Below are positions 1 through 5,047 of a stretch of 5,047 bases of DNA, piece after piece. Both the position numbers and the translations under genes were made by a program. Location of the stretch: contig CANQQN010000141.1 of NCBI GenBank assembly GCA_947625995.1, positions 1-5,047 on the forward strand, given 5' to 3'. The DNA is from an uncultured Lachnospiraceae bacterium (lineage in GTDB: Bacteria > Bacillota > Clostridia > Lachnospirales > Lachnospiraceae). How positions within the stretch are numbered: position 1 is the first letter of the stretch; each line of letters starts with the position of its first letter. The notes under the pieces are model-generated. The model was not told where the DNA came from, did no database searches, and saw nothing but the letters and a program-made list of their open reading frames with translations.

Positions 1-1
1 C

Positions 2-1609
2 TCCACAGAGGAGCGGATGAAGCACTGTGAAGGGCGGGAGCTTGCAGACCTGATGGAACAGTATACCCGGTTTAACCATGCGTTTGAACTGGAAAACGGC
101 TACGCCTACAGGAGCGAAGTTACGGGAGTCTTGAAGGGCCTTGGCTTTTCAGAAGACGATTTTCCCAAAAAGACGGCCGTCCTTTCCGGCGGTCAGAAGA
201 CCCGGGTGTCTCTGGCCAAGCTCCTGCTTGCCAAGCCCGACCTTTTGCTGCTGGACGAGCCCACCAACCATCTGGACCTTCCCTCCATCACATGGCTGGA
301 AACCTATCTGCAGACTTACGGCGGGGCCGTCCTTGTGATCTCCCACGACCGGTACTTTCTGGACAAGACCGTCACGAAGATCATTGAACTGGAAAGTGCC
401 CGCTGTTATGTGTATCAGGGCAATTACGGCGACTATAGCAAAAAAAGAGAACAGAGAAAAGCTGCCGAACAGCAGGCTTATGAAAACCAGCAGGCAGAGA
501 TCCGGCATCAGGAGGAAGTCATCGCGAAGCTGAAGAGCTTTAATCGGGAAAAAAGCATTAAGCGGGCGGAAAGCCGGGAAAAAATGCTGGATAAGATCGT
601 TCCTCTGGAGAAACCCACGGAAGAACGGGCGGACATGCATCTGACCTTTTCTGCGGATATCACCAGCGGAAATCACGTACTTTCTGTGGAAAACCTCTCT
701 AAGTCCTACGGTTCCCAGCATTTGTTTTCCGACGTTTCCTTTGAGATCATGCGGGGAGAACGAATCGCCGTTATCGGCGGCAACGGCACGGGAAAGACCA
801 CGCTGTTAAAGATCATCAACGGGCTGGAGACCCCGGATACCGGCAGCGTCACTTTGGGGACAAAGGTCACCATCGGCTACTACGATCAGGAATACCACGT
901 ACTGCACATGGAGAAGACCGTATACGACGAGCTTGGGGACGCGTACCCTGCCATGACCCAAACCCAGATCCGCAACGTGCTGGCGGCGTTTCTGTTTACC
1001 GGCGACGATGTATTCGCCCCTATCTCTACTTTGAGCGGCGGCGAACGGGGACGGGTTTCCCTTGCCAAGCTGATGCTTTCCGGCGCCAATTTTCTGATCT
1101 TGGACGAGCCCACCAACCATCTGGATATCATCTCCAAGGAGGTGCTGGAAAAGGCGCTGAACAATTATACGGGCACCATTCTCTATGTGTCCCATGACCG
1201 TTACTTTATCAACAAGACGGCCACAAGGATTCTGGATCTGACCAACCACCGGCTGGTTCCCTATCTTGGCAATTATGATTATTATCTGGAGAAAAAAGAG
1301 GAACTGACGGCGGTCTATGCGCCGGAGGATTCTAAAGAAGCTGCTGCCGCCCCGGAAGTCTCCGAAAACAAGCTTTCATGGCAGCAGCAAAAAGAATTGC
1401 AGGCGAAAGAACGCCGGCGTGAAAATCAGTTAAAACAGGTGGAGGCGCGGATCGACCAATTGGAACAGCAGATCGCGCGTCTTGATGAAGAAACTGCCCT
1501 GCCGGAGCATGCTGCCAACGCTTCAAAGCTGCTGGAGCTTGCCACCAGACGGGCAGAATGCGAAACTGAACTGGAATCGCTCATGGAACAGTGGGAGGAA
1601 CTGTCGTAG
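2..1609 (+). CDS. ABC-F family ATPase (YdiF-like), 5'-truncated by the window edge
   Basis: This is a soluble twin-ATPase protein of the ABC-F family, whose members act at the ribosome rather than in membrane transport. The frame is open to the left edge (S-T-E-E-R before the first Met at base 17), so the start lies outside. Relative to that Met, the first ABC domain retains LSGGQ (56-60), Walker B with DEPTNHLD (80-87) and switch His110, but its Walker A is missing. A charged helical interdomain linker spans about 140-215. The second domain is complete: Walker A GGNGTGKTT (254-262), Q-loop Gln291, LSGGE (339-343), DEPTNHLD (363-370) and His393. A Gln/Glu/Arg-rich coiled coil (about 453-530) ends the protein. 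Family members of this type are about 640 residues, so roughly 105 are missing. The linker gives no reason to call an antibiotic-resistance ABC-F. Family is certain; the subfamily is a judgement. Confidence 0.95.
   Translation, partial: STEERMKHCEGRELADLMEQYTRFNHAFELENGYAYRSEVTGVLKGLGFSEDDFPKKTAVLSGGQKTRVSLAKLLLAKPDLLLLDEPTNHLDLPSITWLETYLQTYGGAVLVISHDRYFLDKTVTKIIELESARCYVYQGNYGDYSKKREQRKAAEQQAYENQQAEIRHQEEVIAKLKSFNREKSIKRAESREKMLDKIVPLEKPTEERADMHLTFSADITSGNHVLSVENLSKSYGSQHLFSDVSFEIMRGERIAVIGGNGTGKTTLLKIINGLETPDTGSVTLGTKVTIGYYDQEYHVLHMEKTVYDELGDAYPAMTQTQIRNVLAAFLFTGDDVFAPISTLSGGERGRVSLAKLMLSGANFLILDEPTNHLDIISKEVLEKALNNYTGTILYVSHDRYFINKTATRILDLTNHRLVPYLGNYDYYLEKKEELTAVYAPEDSKEAAAAPEVSENKLSWQQQKELQAKERRRENQLKQVEARIDQLEQQIARLDEETALPEHAANASKLLELATRRAECETELESLMEQWEELS
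252..276 (+). repeat. 25-base direct repeat, copy 1 (ABC Walker B region)
   Basis: This stretch is identical to bases 1101-1125. Both copies encode the L-D-E-P-T-N-H-L-D Walker B/D-loop of the two ABC domains. The identity therefore follows from an internal domain duplication plus protein conservation, although full synonymous-site identity over 25 bases is notable. Confidence 0.9.
1101..1125 (+). repeat. 25-base direct repeat, copy 2 (ABC Walker B region)
   Basis: This is the second copy of the stretch at 252-276, in the second ABC domain and the same reading frame. Recombination between the copies would delete 849 bases in frame (283 codons). Confidence 0.9.
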
Positions 1610-1618
1610 CTTAAAACC

Positions 1619-2413
1619 TTACCGCAAATGATAAAGTGCTTTTGTATTTTCTGTTGTGATGCGGATGACCTCCTCTACCGGCAGTCCTTTGATCCCGGCG
1701 ATTTCCTCCGCCACATAGGGCAGATTTAAGGAACTGTTGCGCTTGCCGCGGTTTGGCACAGGCGCCAGATAAGGGCAGTCCGTCTCCAACACGATCCGGT
1801 CCATCGGGGCGTAGGCCACCACTTCTTTTAGCTTCTTTGCGTTTTTAAAGGTGACCACGCCGCCTACGCCGATATAAAGCCCCATGTTCAGATATTCCCT
1901 TGCCAGTTCTTTTCCGTAAGAAAAGCAGTGGATCACGCCGCCGGTCTCGCCGCCGTGAAGAGCCTTCATCATATCCAGCGTATCCGCTGCCGCGTCTCTG
2001 CTGTGGATGATCACGGGAAGATCTACCTCTTTCGCCATCTGCAGCTGCCGTTCAAACCACTTTTTCTGTACGGGTCTCTCCGGTGTATCCCAGTAATAAT
2101 CAAGGCCGATCTCGCCAACGGCCACCGCCTTTGGAAGACCGCACTGTACCTGCAGCCACTGGATATGGGACTCCGTTAGCCCGCCCGTCTCGTTTGGGTG
2201 AATGCCGATGGCGCCGTACACATGGTCATATTCGTCCATCAGGGCAATGGTCTTTTTCACGGTCTCCAAGCTGGAGCCCACATTGACTACCCCTTCTATC
2301 CCGTTTTCGGGAAGGCTTTTTAAAAGAGCGTCGCGATCCTCGTCAAAAGCCTCGTCATCATAGTGACTATGGCTGTCAAACAGCATCGGCCGATCTGTTT
2401 CATGCATACTCAT
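1619..2413 (-). CDS. TatD-family metal-dependent hydrolase
   Basis: This is an amidohydrolase-fold TIM barrel of the TatD family; characterised members are divalent-metal DNases/3'-5' exonucleases of the cytoplasm. Counting from the start chosen here (264 residues, normal family length), the full metal-ligand set is visible: HxH in DSHSHYDD (H15, H17), GIHP (H72), GEIGLDYY (E101), IIHSRDA (H137), IHCFS (H162) and ETDCPYLAP (D212). Three closely spaced Met codons begin the frame (2416, 2413, 2407). GGAGG at 2419-2423 lies 2, 5 and 11 bases from them, so 2413 is best placed; a start at 2416 adds one Met. The Met before LFDSH, a more usual family N-terminus, has no ribosome binding site. The start overlaps the BKACE stop codon, which suggests translational coupling. 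Family is secure; whether it serves DNA repair or the operon's metabolism is unknown. Confidence 0.93.
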   Translation of the reverse strand: MSMHETDRPMLFDSHSHYDDEAFDEDRDALLKSLPENGIEGVVNVGSSLETVKKTIALMDEYDHVYGAIGIHPNETGGLTESHIQWLQVQCGLPKAVAVGEIGLDYYWDTPERPVQKKWFERQLQMAKEVDLPVIIHSRDAAADTLDMMKALHGGETGGVIHCFSYGKELAREYLNMGLYIGVGGVVTFKNAKKLKEVVAYAPMDRIVLETDCPYLAPVPNRGKRNSSLNLPYVAEEIAGIKGLPVEEVIRITTENTKALYHLR

Positions 2414-3219
2414 CATCCCCTCCGGGGCGCAATGTTCAGGATCTGCCTTGCCTCGTCCGGCGTAGCAGGCGCCAAACCCATAGCCCGGATCAGCTTCACA
2501 AGACGCTCCACCAGCTGCCAGTTGTACTGGGCTGTCTCCCCTTCATCCAGATAAGGACTGTCCTCGAAGCCGATGCGCACCACGGTAGCGCCCATGGCGA
2601 TAGCGGCAGCAAGGAAGGTCCAGTTGTCTCTTCCGAAATGGGTCACGCCCCAGCGGTGATCTTTTGGCACAAAGGATACAAAGGCGCTAAGCGCCTCCAT
2701 GGTGGGCTGCATACCGCCCTTGTGGCCGAATACCAGATTGTACAGGATGGGATCCCTGAAGGGCTGCTCCTCCGACACGATCTTGATATTGTTGAGCATA
2801 CCGATGTCAAACACTTCGATCTCCGGCAGGATCTGCCGCTCATAGCAGGCCTTTGCGCAATACCGGATATCGTCAAAGGAATTGCGGTACACCGCTTCCC
2901 CAAGATTTGTGGAGCCGCCGTTTAAGGAAGCGCTCTCCACCTTTGGATAGTCCAGCGGATAGCATCGTTCCACAATATCCATGTCCGAAACGCCGCCGGT
3001 GGACGCCTGCACCACCACATCCGTGCCGGCAAGGATCTTTTCAAAGCTCTCCACCAGCACCTCTGTATTGGGCGTCAGCCTGCCTTCTCTGGTCTTGCAG
3101 TGCAGATGGCAGAGGCTTGCCCCCATCTCCACAGATCTGATCACGTCTTTTGAAAGCGCCTCCGTATCCACAGGCGCGGGGCCGGGTACCGGAGCCACAG
3201 AAATAATCACCTTTCTCAT
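2413..3219 (-). CDS. BKACE (DUF849) beta-keto acid cleavage enzyme, 3-keto-5-aminohexanoate cleavage enzyme-like
   Basis: BKACE enzymes are Zn-dependent TIM barrels that condense a beta-keto acid with acetyl-CoA and cleave it to acetoacetate plus a new CoA ester; the founding member, Kce, acts in lysine fermentation. At 268 residues the length is normal. Visible family motifs are HLH (H38, H40, Zn ligands), QASTGG (71-76), a SLNGGSTNLG segment (98-107), PEIEVFD (132-138), the GHKGG turn (165-169) and VRIGFED (214-220). R215, E219 and D220 have the same spacing as Kce Arg226, Glu230 (Zn) and Asp231. Deviations are CKT where the family usually has x-R-D/E after HxH, and no Glu near residues 13-16 where Kce has Glu14. 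The start has GGAGG seven bases upstream. The TatD start overlaps its stop, and a 92-base gap separates it from the racemase-like gene. Family is secure; the substrate is not predicted. Confidence 0.92.
   Translation of the reverse strand: MRKVIISVAPVPGPAPVDTEALSKDVIRSVEMGASLCHLHCKTREGRLTPNTEVLVESFEKILAGTDVVVQASTGGVSDMDIVERCYPLDYPKVESASLNGGSTNLGEAVYRNSFDDIRYCAKACYERQILPEIEVFDIGMLNNIKIVSEEQPFRDPILYNLVFGHKGGMQPTMEALSAFVSFVPKDHRWGVTHFGRDNWTFLAAAIAMGATVVRIGFEDSPYLDEGETAQYNWQLVERLVKLIRAMGLAPATPDEARQILNIAPRRG
2419..2423 (-). promoter_or_regulatory. Ribosome binding site of the TatD gene, inside the BKACE coding sequence
   Basis: The minus strand reads GGAGG, embedded in the last codons of the BKACE gene (Arg-Arg-Gly-stop). 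It lies 5 bases before the ATG at 2413 and decides that start over the ATGs at 2416 and 2386. Its position supports coupled translation of the two genes. Confidence 0.75.
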
Positions 3220-3226
3220 GTGATAA

Positions 3227-3231
3227 CCTCC
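3227..3231 (-). promoter_or_regulatory. Strong ribosome binding site of the BKACE gene
   Basis: The minus strand reads GGAGG seven bases before the ATG at 3219. This is near-ideal spacing and fixes the start. The site lies 21 bases downstream of the large intercistronic hairpin and is not part of its stem. Confidence 0.85.
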
Positions 3232-3252
3232 AAATCGTCTGTCTTACATTCT

Positions 3253-3303
3253 CAGAGGGCGCTGCATAATGGCTGCTTATTTTCCATTATACAACACCCT
3301 CTG
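3253..3303 (-). other. Intercistronic 20-bp RNA stem-loop between the racemase-like and BKACE genes
   Basis: Read on the minus strand, two perfect 7-bp arms (CAGAGGG/CCCTCTG outside, ATAATGG/CCATTAT inside) are joined by six further positions, UGUUGU facing GCAGCG. In RNA these give U-G, G-C, U-G, U-A, G-C and U-G pairs. The result is a continuous 20-bp stem with the 11-base loop AAAAUAAGCAG. On the plus strand the three G-U positions become C/A mismatches, so the structure favours the operon transcript. It starts 8 bases after the racemase-like stop codon. The 3' arm is followed by AGAATG, not a U-tract, so a standard intrinsic terminator is unlikely. Possible roles are a 3'-end stabiliser, an RNase processing site, a regulatory leader, or a copy of a dispersed palindromic element. 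Confidence 0.75.
3287..3292 (-). promoter_or_regulatory. Possible -10 box (TATAAT) for an internal promoter of BKACE-TatD
   Basis: The minus strand carries a perfect TATAAT. At 17-base spacing the -35 position reads TGATCA, only 3 of 6 matches to TTGACA, and there is no TGn extension. The hexamer lies inside the stem of the hairpin, so it may simply be part of that RNA structure. It would place a promoter about 70 bases before the BKACE start. Confidence 0.3.
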
Positions 3304-3311
3304 CCTTTTGA

Positions 3312-3968
3312 TCACTTTGTTACGGCTGCTTTTGCCGCGTCATAGCACACGCGGCCGAATTTCAGCACCGGTACGTCATATTCCGGATGCTCCACAAGCG
3401 CCATGGACATCTGGGCGAACACCACCACGTCCACTTCCTTCACAAGCTTTGCCAGAGCCTCCCGCACCTTGTCGTCATGGAGAGGACGGTTGCCGGAGGT
3501 CAGCGCCTCAAATGCGCCGTCGGCCACCTGAATACGCACGTCCACTTCCTTGCCCGCGGCAGCCGCTTTCTCAAGGATCGTAGCCTTTACGGGCTCCGCG
3601 CTGGTAGCAAGGGAAGAAAGGATGCCGATGGTCTTTCCCTTTGCCACCGCAAGCTCTGCCACCGGTTCTTCCACGCTGATCACAGGAATCGGCACCATGT
3701 CCCGGACGGTCTTTGTAACAGAGTTCACGGAAGTACAGGTCACAAGGATCACGTCCGCTCCTGCGTCCGCCGCGCAGAGCATGTAGGAAAGCATCCTTCT
3801 TTTCACGGAAGGCGTAGGGCCTCCCGCGGCCTGCGTCTCCTTAATCAGGGAACTGTCCGCGATATCCATCTGTGTCACGTCGGGATTATCGGCGAGAAAC
3901 GGCTTTGTAAAAGGATCCGACATCATCTCCATAAACTGATCCGTCGTATGCAATGTACATAATTTCAT
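3312..3968 (-). CDS. Asp/Glu racemase-superfamily protein with a single catalytic-type Cys
   Basis: This is a 218-residue cytosolic protein of the Asp/Glu/hydantoin racemase superfamily, a two-lobed fold whose classical members use two cysteines as acid/base pair. The first is present in VILVTCTSVNS (C78), preceded by PTPSVKRRML (51-60). The central ISVEEPVAELAVAKGKTIGI stretch (97-116), GAFEAL (151-156) and a His-Asp pair (164-165) match a subfamily I recall from catabolic clusters. At the position of the second Cys the sequence reads FAQMSMA (184-190), with Gln186 in its place. As I recall, AQxSMA is typical of that subfamily, so this is probably a family trait rather than a mutation. It may act as an isomerase, a decarboxylase-like enzyme or a lyase; function is unassigned. 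It follows the aldolase gene by 51 bases and precedes BKACE by 92. Confidence 0.88.
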   Translation of the reverse strand: MKLCTLHTTDQFMEMMSDPFTKPFLADNPDVTQMDIADSSLIKETQAAGGPTPSVKRRMLSYMLCAADAGADVILVTCTSVNSVTKTVRDMVPIPVISVEEPVAELAVAKGKTIGILSSLATSAEPVKATILEKAAAAGKEVDVRIQVADGAFEALTSGNRPLHDDKVREALAKLVKEVDVVVFAQMSMALVEHPEYDVPVLKFGRVCYDAAKAAVTK

Positions 3969-3978
3969 AAAAATATTT

Positions 3979-3984
3979 ACCTCT
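3979..3984 (-). promoter_or_regulatory. Ribosome binding site of the racemase-like gene
   Basis: The minus strand reads AGAGGT, ten bases before the ATG at 3968, across an A/T-only spacer. The spacing is a little long. It is the only purine-rich candidate, and no alternative start lies nearby. Confidence 0.6.
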
Positions 3985-4003
3985 TTTCTGTTTCCATTGT
4001 CTG

Positions 4004-4027
4004 AAGGCTGATTTTATTTTCAGCCTT
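4004..4027 (-). other. Perfect 8-bp stem-loop at the aldolase stop codon
   Basis: In the minus-strand RNA, AAGGCUGA and UCAGCCUU pair perfectly around an 8-base A-rich loop (AAAUAAAA). The 5' arm includes the UGA stop codon of the aldolase gene (4022-4020). The 3' arm is followed by CAGACAAU, without a U-tract, so it is a poor intrinsic terminator for the operon. It could protect or process the 3' end of the aldolase message, or attenuate downstream expression. Confidence 0.55.
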
Positions 4028-5047
4028 TCATCTTTGCGATATAAGCGTTGGCATTGGTCCACGCTTCCTCAAAGCTCTTCCTGAACAGCACCACAGGGCC
4101 GAAATCCTCATACTCCGGAGGCGTGATGCCGTTGATCTCATACCCTCTCTTAAAATCAGGCAGGTTCTCGTTGAGGGAATCCACAACGGAAGCCGGTACC
4201 GGCGTCTGGAATCTCTGTACCACAGGGGGATCCTGCTTGATCAAGTCTTCCGCGGTGCCCTTCCAGTTGATGGTGATGCAGGCCTCCGCGCCTACCATCT
4301 CTGTAAAGTGATGAAGACCTCTTGCGCCGCCGCCGATGAACCCTACCGGGTATCTCTTCTCTCTCACAAGAGAATAAACCTTCTTGGCAATGATCATGCC
4401 TGCCTGCCACAGAGCGTCCGGCGTCACGTCCGCATGGATGTCCGCCGCGTATTTCTTCAGATACTCATCATAAATGCCGGTGATATGAGAAAAATAGATA
4501 GGAGCCGGATCCTTCATGCCCTTCGTCGCCTTCTCATAAACCTCGCACACATCCAGCGCCTGACGGACCGCCATCACTTCTGTGGCGTTGATGGGAATAC
4601 GCGCAGCGGCACAGTATTCGATGGCCTTTAAGCCTTCCTCGGTCACAGGGATCTTTGCCATGATATTGGGGCCTGCCTCCCTGTTGTACTCCGCAAATCT
4701 GATAATGGAGTCGGTATCCTCCTTAAAAGGGTCTCCCTGAATGCTCACATAACCCCATTTCCCGTTCGTCTGCTCGTACATAGGCAGAAAGATCTTTGCC
4801 ACGTTGCCTACCAGCGTCCGCTGAAGCTGTACCTGAGGGTCCACGTCGCCGCCTTTTTCCAGAATCTCCTTCAAAAGCTCTGTGGCGTATCCGCTCTCTG
4901 TCTCATGGGAAAGCATCTTCCACACATAGGAAGGATTCTGGGTACAGCCTACAGCGCCCTCGTCGATGGCCAGCTGCGCCTCTTCTCTGGTCACATTGTT
5001 GATCCAGAAACGGGTAGGGGTCTGCGCCGTCACACGATGAAAATATG
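4020..5047 (-). CDS. Transaldolase-family Schiff-base aldolase, 5'-truncated by the window edge
   Basis: This is a class I aldolase-type TIM barrel of the transaldolase/fructose-6-phosphate aldolase family. Numbered from the GTG at 5033, it shows GCTQNPS (29-35, the family's TTNP motif), IMAKIPVTEEGL (124-135) with the Schiff-base Lys at K127, INAT (148-151), FSHITG (181-186) and GGGARG (234-239). These follow the family order. By eye, the usual Asp at the end of strand 1 is Asn12, the usual Glu of the VSxE motif is Gln99, and an Arg that binds substrate phosphate in transaldolase B is Ile187. The frame stays open upstream of the GTG (Y-F-H-R) with no visible ribosome binding site. The true start is therefore probably beyond the edge, and GTG is likely an internal Val. 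It is first of four co-oriented genes here. The family is firm; the reaction and substrate are not known. Confidence 0.87.
   Translation of the reverse strand, partial: YFHRVTAQTPTRFWINNVTREEAQLAIDEGAVGCTQNPSYVWKMLSHETESGYATELLKEILEKGGDVDPQVQLQRTLVGNVAKIFLPMYEQTNGKWGYVSIQGDPFKEDTDSIIRFAEYNREAGPNIMAKIPVTEEGLKAIEYCAAARIPINATEVMAVRQALDVCEVYEKATKGMKDPAPIYFSHITGIYDEYLKKYAADIHADVTPDALWQAGMIIAKKVYSLVREKRYPVGFIGGGARGLHHFTEMVGAEACITINWKGTAEDLIKQDPPVVQRFQTPVPASVVDSLNENLPDFKRGYEINGITPPEYEDFGPVVLFRKSFEEAWTNANAYIAKMKG

Noticed and set aside
149..721. 190-codon open frame on the minus strand within the ABC-F gene
   Set aside because: It is antisense to well-conserved ABC motifs, has no family resemblance and no convincing ribosome binding site.
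2..1609. Antibiotic-resistance ABC-F protein
   Set aside because: The interdomain linker (about 140-215) shows no extended loop that I can recognise as a resistance type. The architecture with a long C-terminal coiled coil fits YdiF-like housekeeping members better.
2384..2386. ATG directly before LFDSHSH as the TatD start
   Set aside because: It resembles the usual family N-terminus, but there is no ribosome binding site before it, whereas GGAGG sits 5 bases before the ATG at 2413.
3253..3303. Intrinsic transcription terminator
   Set aside because: The stem is long enough, but no U-tract follows the 3' arm on the operon strand. The short T-run on the other strand (3306-3309) follows a stem that is mismatched at three positions.
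3387..3962. 191-codon open frame on the plus strand, antisense to the racemase-like gene
   Set aside because: Its His/Arg/Leu-rich composition is what a reverse-frame shadow of a coding gene gives. It has no recognisable domain, and the opposite strand encodes a clear family member.
5031..5033. GTG as the true start of the aldolase-like gene
   Set aside because: The frame continues upstream as Y-F-H-R without a stop, and no ribosome binding site precedes the GTG. A start outside the window is more likely.
1..5047. Mobile element, CRISPR array or phage defence system
   Set aside because: No spaced repeats, transposase, integrase, terminal inverted repeats or defence-type domains are visible. 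Composition appears even across the window by eye.

Overview
The window looks like a stretch of a Bacillota (Clostridia) chromosome, most likely a gut-type Lachnospirales relative. The reasons are strong GGAGG-type ribosome binding sites, compact gene packing, a YdiF-like ABC-F ATPase and a clostridial style of carbon-acid catabolic genes. GC content is moderate. No sequence search was possible, so the taxon is an inference. There are no tRNA or rRNA genes, CRISPR arrays, insertion sequences or phage genes, and no gene-free gap longer than 92 bases.

Layout. Bases 2-1609 (+ strand) hold the C-terminal five-sixths of an ABC-F translation-factor-type ATPase whose N-terminus lies outside the window. 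It converges, with only 9 bases between stop codons, on a four-gene minus-strand cluster that reads right to left. The cluster order is a transaldolase-family Schiff-base aldolase (4020-5047, N-terminus cut by the window edge), an Asp/Glu-racemase-superfamily protein with a single candidate catalytic Cys (3312-3968), a BKACE/DUF849 beta-keto acid cleavage enzyme (2413-3219), and a TatD-family metal-dependent hydrolase (1619-2413). The last two overlap at TGATG/ATGATG and are probably translationally coupled.

How the genes may work together. An aldolase-type enzyme, an isomerase-like enzyme and a Zn-dependent beta-keto acid:acetyl-CoA cleavage enzyme in one co-oriented unit suggest a catabolic route for a small keto acid, amino acid or sugar acid. 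By my by-eye alignment, the aldolase keeps the Schiff-base Lys (K127) but replaces the usual acid/base Asp and Glu with Asn and Gln. The racemase-like protein keeps only the first of the two family cysteines. The BKACE keeps its Zn ligands but deviates around them. The substrate cannot be read from the window, and transport or regulatory genes probably lie upstream, beyond base 5047.

The least ordinary feature is non-coding. The 92-base gap between the racemase-like gene and the BKACE gene encodes a 20-bp stem with an 11-base loop. It is continuous only in the minus-strand (operon) RNA, because three positions are G-U pairs there and A/C mismatches in the opposite strand. A second, perfect 8-bp hairpin sits on the stop codon of the aldolase gene. 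Neither is followed by a U-tract, so they look like intercistronic processing, stability or regulatory elements rather than ordinary intrinsic terminators.
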